NCBI GenBank assembly: GCA_021151835.1
Contig: JAGKWO010000071.1
Location: 1-20,526, forward strand
DNA: 20,526 nucleotides
Direction: 5' to 3'
Source of the DNA: Gammaproteobacteria bacterium
Lineage (GTDB): Bacteria > Pseudomonadota > Gammaproteobacteria > Pseudomonadales > Cellvibrionaceae
Below are positions 1-8,528 of this stretch, one piece after another. A program made the translations under genes and the position numbers. Every line of letters starts with the position of its first letter. Position 1 is the stretch's first letter. The notes beneath the pieces were generated by a model. The model did no database searches, was not told the DNA's origin, and saw nothing but the letters and a program-made list of their open reading frames with translations.

Positions 1-57
1 GGTTTATAGGGCATAAAAACAGGTGGCTGTTTGAAAAATACGCACTTTTTTGAATCC

Positions 58-80
58 AAAAAAACATCCTTCGGGAGGAT
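58..80 (-). terminator. Rho-independent terminator downstream of pcm
   Basis: Read on the minus strand, the stem ATCCT/AGGAT encloses a five-base CCCGA loop and is followed after one base by seven T residues. It lies about 40 bases past the pcm stop codon, so it probably ends the ftsB-to-pcm transcript. The stem is short (5 bp), so efficiency is uncertain. Confidence 0.65.
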
Positions 81-121
81 TCTAACCCCCGTGGCACGGA
101 TTCTAGACTTTAGATGAAGAT

Positions 122-802
122 TTACCGTGAAGTTCCTGATAAAAAAGGAACAAACTTTACCGGTTCAAGAATTTGGGTAATGAAATTATCCGTTTCCCCA
201 TCGCGTAAAATCAAATGCAATTGCTGCTCTCGCCCGCCAATAGGAATCACCAAAACGCCACCAGGTGCTAATTGCTTTAACAGTTCGTCAGGAATTGATT
301 GGGGCGCTGCAGTACTGAGGATCCCGTCATAAGGACCTGCTTCAGGCCAGCCAAATCCACCATCGGCATGGCGCAATTGGATATTCCGCAAGCCCATCTG
401 GCGAAAGCGATCACGGGCTTTATCCTGGAGCGGCTTAATACGCTCTACGCTATAAACCTGCGGCACCAGTTGGGCGAGAATACTGGTTTGGTATCCGGAG
501 CCCGTGCCTACTTCAAGCACTTTGGTTAATTTACTGCCTGCTGCACCAAGCAATATTTCTGTCATGCGTGCAACGATATACGGTTGGGAAATAGTTTGAC
601 CGTGCCCTATAGGTAACGCCGTATCTTCATATGCACGGTGAGACAACGCCTCATCAAGAAAAATGTGGCGAGGAGTATTGAGCATTACATCCAGGACTTT
701 CATATTGGACACGCCTTGATCACGCAGGCGCTGGATCAGACGCTCACGGGTGCGTAGCGAGGTCATACCAACGCCTTGCATCAATAAGTTAGTCATGTCC
801 AA
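122..802 (-). CDS. pcm: Protein-L-isoaspartate O-methyltransferase (PIMT)
   Basis: Cytoplasmic repair enzyme that uses S-adenosylmethionine to methylate L-isoaspartyl residues in aged proteins, starting their return to aspartate. The 226-residue product has the PIMT signature TISQPYIVARM with the conserved serine at about residue 72, and the SAM-binding motif VLEVGTGSGYQ at about 95-105. The first ATG (802) has a purine-rich AAAGGGGG about eight bases upstream. A second in-frame ATG at 766 (MTSLRTRERL) matches where many homologues begin and has AAGG upstream, so the true start may be 12 codons later. It is the last gene of the minus-strand block, 73 bases after truD, and a terminator follows. 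In E. coli and Pseudomonas surE lies between truD and pcm; here it is absent. Family assignment is secure. Confidence 0.96.
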   Translation of the reverse strand: MDMTNLLMQGVGMTSLRTRERLIQRLRDQGVSNMKVLDVMLNTPRHIFLDEALSHRAYEDTALPIGHGQTISQPYIVARMTEILLGAAGSKLTKVLEVGTGSGYQTSILAQLVPQVYSVERIKPLQDKARDRFRQMGLRNIQLRHADGGFGWPEAGPYDGILSTAAPQSIPDELLKQLAPGGVLVIPIGGREQQLHLILRDGETDNFITQILEPVKFVPFLSGTSR

Positions 803-846
803 GCCCCCTTTCGCTAGTTGCCCAATACTAAAAAATTAAAGTAGCC

Positions 847-855
847 ACTATAGCA
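847..855 (-). promoter_or_regulatory. Possible extended -10 promoter for pcm
   Basis: In the 73-base truD-pcm gap the minus strand reads TGCTATAGT, an extended -10 element (TGn plus TATAGT, five of six matches to TATAAT). No good -35 hexamer is visible, which is tolerated by extended -10 promoters. It would start a transcript about 38 bases before the pcm start codon. This is inference from sequence only. Confidence 0.35.
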
Positions 856-875
856 CAGGGCACCGTACTACGGAC

Positions 876-1847
876 TTACTCTTGCGTAGCAGTTGTTGTC
901 TGTAGTACCGACAATTCGTGCAGGATTGCAGTTGCGAACTCCCCGGCTTCCAATGAAAATTTTAATAACAAATGCTCACCGTGCCATTGGTAAGCCGCAT
1001 TATGCGGAATCAATTGCAATGCCCGCCGCTCCTGTAACAGACCTGCATGCTCCAATCCATTGCACCACTCACGCCAATTGTCCAACACCAGTTGCTCTAA
1101 TTCTGCCACTTGGCCCGTTGCCAATGAACGCCCTCGTCCCCATAAGGGGCCAGTAGAAAAACTTTCGGTGTCACCATCAAGGCGTTGTGACCAGGTGCCG
1201 GCAATTACACGCGCAGCTAACACTCGATTGAATAAAAATGATCGCGCCGCAGACAACATAAGTCCACGTTTTTGTTTATCACGGTAACGTTTACCGCCCA
1301 CCAGAATTGCCTCGGCCTCAATTAAATTGTTACCGTTGCGGCCAAAACGCTGTTCGCCAAAATAATTAGGGACACCAAGAGAAAAAATTTTATCAATTTT
1401 TTGTTCCAGCAATTTTCGCTCATCCGTTTTCACATTACGCAAACAAATAACAAAATGGTTCTGTTGATGATCACCACGGCGCAGTTTTTGTTGATGGCGA
1501 GAAACGGCAAGCAGATGAATAGAATCAGAGTTGATAGTCCCCCACATTGGTTCCGGCCCTTTGGGTAAATAAACGCTAAACCATTGTGTCGTAACCGCAT
1601 GGCGATCTTTTCGCCCGCAATAACCAACGTCGTTGACATTAACACCAGCCAAAGCAGCAATCTTTTCTGCTACCCAGGCAGTATTTTCCCCTCGTTTACG
1701 GATATGTAAAAAAACATGCTCTCCCAAACCCGCGGGAGAAAAACCGAGGTCTTCATCCACTTGAAAATCTTCGGGCTGCTCACGGAAAGTTGCCGTAGCC
1801 GTTAATTCACCGTAAGCGCGGGGAAAATCCAGATTAAATTCAGCCAA
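876..1847 (-). CDS. truD: tRNA pseudouridine(13) synthase TruD
   Basis: Converts uridine 13 of tRNA(Glu) to pseudouridine. The 323-residue protein carries the TruD catalytic motif GYCGRKDRHAVTTQW with the nucleophilic aspartate at about residue 81, and the conserved GVPNYFGEQRFG stretch near 157-168. Length is close to the E. coli enzyme (349). The start appears to be TTG at 1847: the N-terminus MAEFNLDF aligns with the E. coli start (MIEFDNL), an AGG lies six bases upstream, and the nearby ATG at 1852 is out of frame. It follows the YheT-type hydrolase gene by only 11 bases, so the two are surely co-transcribed. A TTG start suggests low translation, in line with a tRNA-modifying enzyme needed in small amounts. 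Confidence 0.95.
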   Translation of the reverse strand: MAEFNLDFPRAYGELTATATFREQPEDFQVDEDLGFSPAGLGEHVFLHIRKRGENTAWVAEKIAALAGVNVNDVGYCGRKDRHAVTTQWFSVYLPKGPEPMWGTINSDSIHLLAVSRHQQKLRRGDHQQNHFVICLRNVKTDERKLLEQKIDKIFSLGVPNYFGEQRFGRNGNNLIEAEAILVGGKRYRDKQKRGLMLSAARSFLFNRVLAARVIAGTWSQRLDGDTESFSTGPLWGRGRSLATGQVAELEQLVLDNWREWCNGLEHAGLLQERRALQLIPHNAAYQWHGEHLLLKFSLEAGEFATAILHELSVLQTTTATQE

Positions 1848-1858
1848 AACATACCTGC

Positions 1859-2839
1859 TTATTTAGTTGCATTAAAAAATTCGAGAAAGCGCTGGTCCAG
1901 CCACCACTCGTAATCACGACTTAAAAAACCAACATGCCCACCCGTAGCCGTGACTTCAAGCGTTATCCAGGGATGATTTTCCGAAATTTTCTTTGGAATA
2001 CAATCATCATTTAAAAAAGGATCATTCTGTGCAGATACCATGAGGCACGGCACCGCAATTTTTTCGAGTGCATGAACGGCACTGACTTTTTCATGCAATT
2101 CATTTGCATTGGCAAAACCGTTCAATGGCGCAGAAAAAATATCATCATAGGAATAAAAACTGTTGACGCCCCTATACCTGGATAAATCAATCTTGCCCGG
2201 ATATTTTGCTGCCTTGCGTTTTAATCGCCACTTCATACTGGTAACGAAATAAATTCTATAAACCAGGTTAGACCATTTATCCAATGTATTCACACAAGCT
2301 GCGAGATCAACCGGCACTGAAGCCGCACAAACAGATTTTATTCCACGCAAGCGAACCGCTTCACCTTGGTCTCCCAGCCATTTCAAAACAATATTGCCGC
2401 CCAAAGAATAAGCAGCCAGATAAATATCTGTATATCCTTGCCGGGTAGCCCAGGTAATTACATCGTCAAAATCTTGCGTTGATCCAGCATAATACAGTCG
2501 AAATGATGAATTATCCGGATCACCACAACCACGCAAATTCCAGGTAAGTACATCAACCGGCTTTCCATCGATACCTTGCTGAAGTGTTGTTTGGGTCATC
2601 CCCAAAACATACGGTTGTTGATTGCTTCCCTCCAGTCCATGCGAAATAATCAACAACCGTGTTTGCGGTTGCCCCTTGGCTAGATATAAATTTCCACTTA
2701 ATTGATCATCATCCTGTGTGGGAATATTTATACAACGAGATTGAAGTTTAATGCGGCGCAACAACACCGGCAATTGGGTTTGTAAATGCCCGTTAAACAT
2801 CCACCAGGGTGAGCGGAAATCGGAATTTTTAAGCGGCAT
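1859..2839 (-). CDS. YheT-family alpha/beta hydrolase
   Basis: A 326-residue alpha/beta hydrolase of the YheT/embryogenesis-associated (EMB8) group, whose members are putative esterases of unknown physiological substrate. Visible features are the N-terminal family segment FRSPWWMFNGHLQT (about 8-21), the oxyanion region SHGLEGS (66-72), the nucleophile elbow AAYSLGGN with Ser at about 145, a late acidic residue in SAQNDPFL, and the catalytic histidine in GGHVGFL near the C-terminus. Thus the triad Ser-Asp-His looks intact. No signal peptide or membrane segment is seen. The ATG has AAGGA six bases upstream. It lies between ispF and truD (23 and 11 bases away); a probable esterase gene is also found close to ispF in Pseudomonas aeruginosa, so the association may be old. 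Function in the block is unknown. Confidence 0.9.
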   Translation of the reverse strand: MPLKNSDFRSPWWMFNGHLQTQLPVLLRRIKLQSRCINIPTQDDDQLSGNLYLAKGQPQTRLLIISHGLEGSNQQPYVLGMTQTTLQQGIDGKPVDVLTWNLRGCGDPDNSSFRLYYAGSTQDFDDVITWATRQGYTDIYLAAYSLGGNIVLKWLGDQGEAVRLRGIKSVCAASVPVDLAACVNTLDKWSNLVYRIYFVTSMKWRLKRKAAKYPGKIDLSRYRGVNSFYSYDDIFSAPLNGFANANELHEKVSAVHALEKIAVPCLMVSAQNDPFLNDDCIPKKISENHPWITLEVTATGGHVGFLSRDYEWWLDQRFLEFFNATK

Positions 2840-2862
2840 ATGAAATCCTTATCAGCGACAAT

Positions 2863-3342
2863 TTATATTTTTTCGAGTAATACCACTGCATAACACGCAA
2901 TACCTTCCTCCCGCCCGGTGAATCCCAAACGCTCGGTAGTAGTTGCTTTGACATTGATTTGACTGATAGTGGATTGCAAATCAACAGCAATAGTCCCTTG
3001 CATACGCGGAATATAATTTGCCATGCGCGGAGCCTGGGCAACTATGGTCATATCCGCATTGACCAATTTCCAACCTTGTTGATTCACTTTTGCATAAACC
3101 ATACGCAATAATGAACGGCTATCTGCGTTGCGATACTGCATATCAGTATCGGGAAAATGTTTGCCAATATCACCCAAGGCTGCGGCCCCCAACAATGCAT
3201 CACACAATGCATGCAAGAGCACATCACCATCTGAATGTGCGACCAGTCCATGGTGGTGCGGGATAACTACACCACCAATAACGATTTTATCTCCGTCACC
3301 AAACGCGTGAACATCGTAGCCATTACCTATGCGCATCGACAT
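2863..3342 (-). CDS. ispF: 2-C-methyl-D-erythritol 2,4-cyclodiphosphate synthase
   Basis: Catalyses the fifth step of the MEP isoprenoid pathway, cyclising CDP-methylerythritol 2-phosphate with release of CMP. The 159-residue product has the usual family length. Metal ligands are seen as Asp10 and His12 in GYDVHAF and His44 in the DGDVLLHALCDALLGA region. The family signature TTTERLGFTGREEGIA is present near residues 134-149. The start is the ATG at 3342 with GCGGAA upstream; a second ATG two codons later (3336) is the more common family start (MRIGNGYD). It follows ispD after 19 bases, the classical ispD-ispF arrangement, and continues into the YheT-type gene. Confidence 0.97.
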   Translation of the reverse strand: MSMRIGNGYDVHAFGDGDKIVIGGVVIPHHHGLVAHSDGDVLLHALCDALLGAAALGDIGKHFPDTDMQYRNADSRSLLRMVYAKVNQQGWKLVNADMTIVAQAPRMANYIPRMQGTIAVDLQSTISQINVKATTTERLGFTGREEGIACYAVVLLEKI

Positions 3343-3361
3343 AAAAAATTCCGCAAATTAA

Positions 3362-4084
3362 CTAATCAATATTGTTTTGTTGCTGCATGAGCATAGCAGC
3401 AATTGCCAGATCTTCCTGGCGAGTGATTTTGATATTATCGCTCCGCCCTTGAACCATTAGCGGGTGATAACCATAAGCCTCCAATGCAGAGGCCTCATCA
3501 GTGATTGTTTTTCCTTCGGACAACGCTTGCTGTAAACAATTGCGCAGCAAACCCACACGAAATAATTGTGGTGTTTGTGCCTGCCAAAGCAAACTGCGAT
3601 CAATTGTTGTATCAATAGTGGCATTCGAGACTTGTTTTAAGGTATCGCTAACTGGCACACCTAAAATACCGCCAACGGGATGATCAGCTACTGCCTCGAT
3701 GAGTTTTATAATTTCTTGCGCACGCACACAGGGGCGAGCGGCGTCATGAACCAAAACCCAATCGGTCTCTTTTGCCCAAGCAGGCAACGCATTCAATCCG
3801 TTTAATACGGAATCCGCACGTTCACGACCACCGCCAACACGAATAATGTTCTTGTTGTTGGCACAAGCTAACTCCAGCCAAAATTCATCATTACCAGCTA
3901 ATACCAGATGAACGCTTTTGACTAACGGGATTGACTGCAAACGCTCCAGTGTATGTTCCAGAACAGTTTTGCCTAAAAGAGGCAGATATTGTTTGGGGCA
4001 ATTAGCGCCCATACGCGAACCGACACCGGCAGCCGGAACAATAACCCAATAAACCGGTGCTTGAGAAATATCAGGAGAATTCAT
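3362..4084 (-). CDS. ispD: 2-C-methyl-D-erythritol 4-phosphate cytidylyltransferase
   Basis: Third-step enzyme of the MEP pathway, transferring CMP from CTP to methylerythritol 4-phosphate. The 240-residue sequence shows the nucleotide-binding signature PAAGVGSRMGANCPKQYLPL at about residues 17-36, the VLVHDAARPCV active-site block, and TDEASALEAYG towards the C-terminus. Length matches E. coli IspD (236). The ATG at 4084 lacks a strong Shine-Dalgarno sequence. The gene sits 49 bases after ftsB and 19 bases before ispF, as in many gammaproteobacteria. Confidence 0.97.
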   Translation of the reverse strand: MNSPDISQAPVYWVIVPAAGVGSRMGANCPKQYLPLLGKTVLEHTLERLQSIPLVKSVHLVLAGNDEFWLELACANNKNIIRVGGGRERADSVLNGLNALPAWAKETDWVLVHDAARPCVRAQEIIKLIEAVADHPVGGILGVPVSDTLKQVSNATIDTTIDRSLLWQAQTPQLFRVGLLRNCLQQALSEGKTITDEASALEAYGYHPLMVQGRSDNIKITRQEDLAIAAMLMQQQNNID

Positions 4085-4133
4085 GAGAATAATCAGGTGT
4101 GTGTGGTAAGTTCATACCAACGGGATTTTACGG

Positions 4134-4412
4134 TTACTGCTTCTCATCCAGCAACATAAAAAAAGTTTCATCTTTCTTGATGAGGCCAATATCGTTACGG
4201 GCGCGCTCTTCAATGGTATCGAGCCCGGACTTTAACTCTTCGACCTCAACATCCAAAATACGGTTGCGTTCACGCATACGATCATTTTCGGCTTGTTGCA
4301 GATGAATTTCACCTTCCAGACGATGGGCATGGGCCAGGCTGCCATCACCGATCCATAACCGGTATTGCAGGTAAGCCAATAAAATAATCAAAATGCCCAG
4401 CAACCATTTCAT
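4134..4412 (-). CDS. ftsB: Cell division protein FtsB
   Basis: Small bitopic divisome protein that joins FtsL and FtsQ at midcell. The 92-residue product has a short cytoplasmic start, one membrane segment (LLGILIILLAYLQYRLWIG, about 4-22), then a periplasmic coiled coil rich in Glu, Arg and Leu (about 28-68), and the C-terminal family pattern ERARNDIGLIKKDETFF. Its position between eno and ispD is the standard one and supports the call. The upstream gap of 113 bases holds the eno terminator, so ftsB probably has its own promoter in the AT-rich 4413-4490 stretch; I could not pick a convincing one. Confidence 0.95.
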   Translation of the reverse strand: MKWLLGILIILLAYLQYRLWIGDGSLAHAHRLEGEIHLQQAENDRMRERNRILDVEVEELKSGLDTIEERARNDIGLIKKDETFFMLLDEKQ

Positions 4413-4490
4413 AGTGTTACATCAATGCCAGATTTTTTATTTTAACTACATGAAAATTTATTTTTAACCGGAAACAACAACCAAAGTGAT

Positions 4491-4512
4491 AAAGGCCGAA
4501 ACTTCGGCCTTT
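4491..4512 (-). terminator. Hairpin terminator after eno
   Basis: A nine-base-pair perfect stem, AAAGGCCGA/TCGGCCTTT with a four-base loop, lies 14 bases past the eno stop. On the minus strand the tail (TTTATCACTTT) is only modestly T-rich, so it may be a partial terminator that limits read-through into ftsB. Confidence 0.7.
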
Positions 4513-4525
4513 ATTATTGTTTCAC

Positions 4526-5815
4526 TTACGACTTGAATTCAGCACGACCCTTGTATGGAGCAGCTGCACCCAATTCAGCTTCAATGCGCAGCAGACGGTT
4601 GTACTTGGATACGCGATCTGAACGGCACAGAGAACCGGTTTTGATTTGACCTGCAGCGGTGGCAACCGCCAAATCAGCAATGGTGGTATCTTCAGTTTCG
4701 CCAGAACGATGAGAAATTACTGCAGTGTAGCCAGCGTCTTGCGCCATTTTGATTGCATCCAGAGTTTCCGACAGAGAGCCGATCTGGTTGAACTTGATCA
4801 AAATAGAGTTAGCGATTTTCTTCTCAATACCTTCTTTCAAAATTTTGGTATTGGTTACGAACAGATCGTCACCGACCAATTGAATTTTGTGGCCAATTTT
4901 TTGAGTCAGGTCAGCCCAGCCAGCCCAATCGCTTTCGTCTTTACCGTCTTCAATAGAAATGATTGGATACTTGGCAGCGAGATCAGCCAGGTAATCCGAG
5001 AACTCGTTAGTAGTAAATACACGACCTTCGCCAGCCAGATCGTATTTACCATCTTTGTAGAATTCGGTAGAAGCGCAGTCCAACGCCAGGGTTACATTCT
5101 CGCCTAATTTGTAGCCAGCTTTTTCAACTGCCTCAGCGATAACTTTCAGTGCATCCTCATTAGATGGCAGGTTTGGAGCAAAACCTCCTTCGTCACCTAC
5201 CGCCGTGTTCAACCCTTTGTCGTGCAGGATTTTTTTCAGGCTGTGGAAAATCTCGGCGCCAACACGCAGGGCTTCAGCAAAGGTTTTTGCACCTACCGGC
5301 TGAACCATAAACTCTTGAATGTCGACGTTGTTGTCAGCATGCTCACCGCCGTTGATGATGTTCATCATCGGAACGGGCATAGAATATTTGCCTGGAGTAC
5401 CGTTCAAGTCAGCGATGTGTGCGTAGAGCGGAACCTTTTTGGAGATTGCCGCAGCTTTGGCGTTTGCGAGGGAAACTGCGAGGATCGCGTTAGCGCCCAA
5501 TACGGTTTTGAAATCAGTACCGTCAGCCTTGATCATGGCGTTATCAAGCGCACGTTGATCCAGCGCATCAAAGCCAACTACCAGATTTTTAATAGTGGTA
5601 TTGATGTTGTTAACCGCTTTTAACACGCCTTTGCCCAGGTAACGTGACTTGTCGCCATCGCGCAGTTCCAAAGCTTCGCGTGAACCGGTAGAAGCACCTG
5701 ACGGCGCTGCCGCTGAACCTACAGATCCATCTTCCAGAATAACTTCGGCCAATACAGTTGGATTGCCGCGGCTATCCAGGATTTCAAAAGCTTTGATGTC
5801 AACAATCTTAGTCAT
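4526..5815 (-). CDS. eno: Enolase
   Basis: Glycolytic 2-phospho-D-glycerate hydrolyase; in many gammaproteobacteria also a component of the RNA degradosome. The 429-residue protein is of standard length. Seen in order: the phosphate-binding SGASTGSREALELRDGD, the histidine in NGGEHADNN, AVGDEGGFAPN with the catalytic glutamate, three metal-binding acids in ALDCAST, ISIEDG and VGDDLF, and the signature ILIKFNQIGSLSET with the catalytic lysine, then SHRSGETEDT. The ATG at 5815 is preceded by GGAG nine bases away. It follows kdsA by 72 bases in the conserved pyrG-kdsA-eno order and is followed by a hairpin terminator. Confidence 0.98.
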   Translation of the reverse strand: MTKIVDIKAFEILDSRGNPTVLAEVILEDGSVGSAAAPSGASTGSREALELRDGDKSRYLGKGVLKAVNNINTTIKNLVVGFDALDQRALDNAMIKADGTDFKTVLGANAILAVSLANAKAAAISKKVPLYAHIADLNGTPGKYSMPVPMMNIINGGEHADNNVDIQEFMVQPVGAKTFAEALRVGAEIFHSLKKILHDKGLNTAVGDEGGFAPNLPSNEDALKVIAEAVEKAGYKLGENVTLALDCASTEFYKDGKYDLAGEGRVFTTNEFSDYLADLAAKYPIISIEDGKDESDWAGWADLTQKIGHKIQLVGDDLFVTNTKILKEGIEKKIANSILIKFNQIGSLSETLDAIKMAQDAGYTAVISHRSGETEDTTIADLAVATAAGQIKTGSLCRSDRVSKYNRLLRIEAELGAAAPYKGRAEFKS

Positions 5816-5887
5816 TCGTTTTTTCTCCAGAGAGTGTTTCTACAAAAAATCAGTTAGTAACTAACGTTTTACTCGATATCCAAAAAA

Positions 5888-6739
5888 CTATTGAATATCC
5901 AAAGGCGGAAAATGTTTTACTACATCATCAATAGTTTTCATTTGATGCAGGAATGGCTCGAGCTTATCAAGAGGCAAAGCGCTGGGGCCATCACATTTGG
6001 CTTTATTCGGATCGGGGTGGGCTTCCAAAAATAATCCTGCCAGGCCAACTGCCAGACCCGCACGCGCAAGCTCGGCAACCTGGTGGCGGCGACCACTGGA
6101 CGCAGCACCCATTGGATCACGACACTGCAACGAATGCGTTACATCAAAAATTACCGGCGCATTACCGCTCACCTCGCGCATGGTGCGGAAACCAAGCATA
6201 TCGACTACAAGATTGTCGTAACCAAAATTGGTACCGCGATCACACAAAATAATTTTTTCGTTTCCACATTCAGCAAACTTTTCCACAATGTTTTTCATTT
6301 GGCCCGGGCTGAGAAATTGCGGTTTTTTAATATTGATCACTGCACCGGTTTTAGCCATGGCAATAACCAAATCAGTTTGGCGTGCGAGGAATGCTGGCAA
6401 CTGAATTACATCGCAAACATCAGCAACGGGCTGACATTGATGAATCTCATGTACATCGGTAATCACAGGAATATCAAACGTTTGTTTGATCTCCTGGAAA
6501 ATTTTTAATCCCTCTTCCATTCCGGGACCACGATAGGAATGAATGGAAGAGCGATTGGCCTTATCAAACGAGGCCTTGAAGACGTAGGGTATACCTAATT
6601 TTCGGGTGACTTTCACGTAGGCTTCTGCAACTTGCAAGGCCATATCGCGCGACTCAAGAACATTCATACCGCCAAATAAAACGAACGGCAGTGAATTACC
6701 AACTTGAACCTTACCAATGCTTACAATTTGTTGTGACAC
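5888..6739 (-). CDS. kdsA: 3-deoxy-D-manno-octulosonate 8-phosphate synthase
   Basis: Condenses phosphoenolpyruvate with arabinose 5-phosphate to make Kdo 8-phosphate, needed for the lipopolysaccharide inner core; it marks a Gram-negative cell. Family blocks seen: LPFVLFGGMNVLESRD near the N-terminus, FKASFDKANRSS, HSYRGPGMEEGL, ILCDRGTNFGYDNLVVDM and FLEAHPDP. I chose the GTG at 6739 as start: AAAGGAA lies six bases upstream and the resulting 283 residues match E. coli KdsA (284). The longer in-frame reading from TTG at 6760 adds seven residues that homologues lack and would cover this ribosome-binding site. It lies between pyrG and eno as in Pseudomonas. Confidence 0.96.
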   Translation of the reverse strand: MSQQIVSIGKVQVGNSLPFVLFGGMNVLESRDMALQVAEAYVKVTRKLGIPYVFKASFDKANRSSIHSYRGPGMEEGLKIFQEIKQTFDIPVITDVHEIHQCQPVADVCDVIQLPAFLARQTDLVIAMAKTGAVINIKKPQFLSPGQMKNIVEKFAECGNEKIILCDRGTNFGYDNLVVDMLGFRTMREVSGNAPVIFDVTHSLQCRDPMGAASSGRRHQVAELARAGLAVGLAGLFLEAHPDPNKAKCDGPSALPLDKLEPFLHQMKTIDDVVKHFPPLDIQ

Positions 6740-6796
6740 ATGAGTTCCTTTTTTGACCAAGGAGTCTTAATAAAGACCAAAGGCACAATAGATTCA

Positions 6797-6816
6797 GGGC
6801 GCAATAAATTGCGCCC
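6797..6816. repeat. REP-like palindromic hairpin in the pyrG-kdsA gap
   Basis: GGGCGCAAT and ATTGCGCCC form a nine-base-pair perfect stem with only two loop bases. It is followed by no T-run on either strand, so it is not a typical intrinsic terminator. GC-rich palindromes of this sort between co-transcribed genes are often REP elements that stabilise or separate mRNA segments. Only one copy occurs in the window, so the repeat nature is inferred. Confidence 0.5.
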
Positions 6817-6824
6817 CTACGGAA

Positions 6825-8444
6825 TTATTTTTTATTTGCCAATGCTGCTTTGACAAAGGCGGTAAACAATGGATGTCCATCGCGTGGAGTGGAAGTAAAT
6901 TCCGGGTGGAACTGACATGCCACAAACCATGGATGGTCGGGAATTTCTACCATTTCAACTAACGTATCATCTGCAGACCATCCACCAATTTTTAAACCGG
7001 CTTTTTGCAATTGATCAACGTAATTGTTGTTTACTTCGTAACGATGGCGGTGACGCTCAACAATCACATCAGCACCATAAATATTGCGGGCATTGGAGCC
7101 TGCAACCAAACGACATTCTTGTGCACCTAAACGCATAGTCCCACCGAGATCGGAAGACTCATCACGCTTTTCTACTTCACCGTCAGATGTGATCCACTCA
7201 GTAATCAAACCGATGACAGGATTCGGTGAATTACGATCAAACTCCGTAGAGTTGGCCCCTTTTAAACCCAGTACATTGCGTGCGAATTCAATCACTACTG
7301 ATTGCATTCCCAGGCAAATCCCCAAATAAGGGACTTTGCTCTCACGTGCATATTGCACAGCCATTAATTTGCCTTCCACACCGCGCTCACCGAATCCGCC
7401 AGGGACCAGAATCGCATCCGCATCTTTCAGAATACCGACACCTTCCTTTTCCACGCGCTCGGCGTCGATGTAATTAATATTTACTTTGGTACTGGTATGG
7501 ATACCGGCGTGCGTCAATGCCTCGATCAGGGATTTATAGGCATCCAGCAATTCCATGTATTTGCCGACCATGGAAATAGTCACGGAATTTACCGGATTCA
7601 ATTTGCCATCAACAACTTTGTCCCACTCGCCCAAATCAGCCTCGCGGCATTGCAAGCCAAGCAGCTCAACCACGATTTGATCGAGGCCAAAGCTTTGTAA
7701 CAGGCGAGGGATCGAGTAAATAGTATCCGCGTCAGGCAAAGGCACTACGGCACGCTCGGCAACGTTGGTAAAGAGCGCAATCTTGCGGCGCGAATCTTCG
7801 TCGACCATTTTCTCTGAGCGGCATAACAAAATGTCTGGCTGCAAGCCAATGGAGCGCAACTCTTTTACAGAGTGCTGTGTTGGCTTGGTTTTGGTTTCGC
7901 CAGCGGTAGCAATATAGGGAACCAGCGTCAAATGCATCAACAATGCACGAGAGCCCATCTCTACTTTTAATTGGCGTACTGCTTCAAGGAATGGTTGGGA
8001 TTCAATATCGCCCACTGTACCGCCAATCTCAACCAGGGCCACATCTACATCGCGGCCCCCTTCAAGAATACGGCGTTTGATCTCGTCGGTAATATGTGGA
8101 ATTACCTGTACGGTACCCCCTAAATAATCCCCACGGCGTTCTTTGCGCAGCACGGTTTCATAGACGCGGCCCGTAGTAAAGTTGTTACGGCGGGTCATTT
8201 TGGTACGAATAAAGCGTTCGTAATGGCCAAGATCCAGATCAGTCTCGGCACCATCTTCGGTAACGAATACTTCCCCATGCTGGAAAGGGCTCATAGTACC
8301 CGGATCTACGTTGATGTAAGGGTCCAGCTTCATAATGGTCACTTTAAGACCGCGAGCTTCAAGAATTGCTGCCAATGAAGCCGAGGCGATGCCTTTGCCC
8401 AATGAAGAAACAACACCACCGGTTACGAATATATAGCGTGTCAT
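6825..8444 (-). CDS. pyrG: CTP synthase
   Basis: Makes CTP from UTP, ATP and glutamine. The 539-residue protein has an N-terminal amidoligase domain starting MTRYIFVTGGVVSSLGKG with the P-loop, the DPYINVDPGTMSPFQHGEVF block (41-60), and a C-terminal class I glutamine amidotransferase domain with nucleophile Cys377 in GICLGMQ and the His513/Glu515 pair in FHPEF. Length is close to E. coli PyrG (545). The ATG has AGGT upstream. It begins the pyrG-kdsA-eno block; recX lies upstream after an 84-base gap. In Pseudomonas the upstream neighbours are tilS, accA and dnaE, so the recX junction is a local rearrangement. Confidence 0.98.
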   Translation of the reverse strand: MTRYIFVTGGVVSSLGKGIASASLAAILEARGLKVTIMKLDPYINVDPGTMSPFQHGEVFVTEDGAETDLDLGHYERFIRTKMTRRNNFTTGRVYETVLRKERRGDYLGGTVQVIPHITDEIKRRILEGGRDVDVALVEIGGTVGDIESQPFLEAVRQLKVEMGSRALLMHLTLVPYIATAGETKTKPTQHSVKELRSIGLQPDILLCRSEKMVDEDSRRKIALFTNVAERAVVPLPDADTIYSIPRLLQSFGLDQIVVELLGLQCREADLGEWDKVVDGKLNPVNSVTISMVGKYMELLDAYKSLIEALTHAGIHTSTKVNINYIDAERVEKEGVGILKDADAILVPGGFGERGVEGKLMAVQYARESKVPYLGICLGMQSVVIEFARNVLGLKGANSTEFDRNSPNPVIGLITEWITSDGEVEKRDESSDLGGTMRLGAQECRLVAGSNARNIYGADVIVERHRHRYEVNNNYVDQLQKAGLKIGGWSADDTLVEMVEIPDHPWFVACQFHPEFTSTPRDGHPLFTAFVKAALANKK

Positions 8445-8528
8445 GTAAAACCTGATTAACTGTGAAAATCGCCTGTGAAATAAGTGATTGATCTAGAAAA
8501 GATTGGGTGCAGGTTCAAGGTGCCATAG

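Noticed and set aside
863..873. CCGTA-C-TACGG small palindrome in the truD-pcm gap.
   Set aside because: Too short, with a single-base loop, and no T-run.
1859..2839. The YheT-type hydrolase between ispF and truD as a recent foreign insertion.
   Set aside because: Spacing is operon-like, codon use looks like its neighbours, and a probable esterase is also found near ispF in Pseudomonas.
5853..5865. GTTAG-TAA-CTAAC hairpin between kdsA and eno.
   Set aside because: Five-base-pair AT-rich stem; likely chance within an operon.
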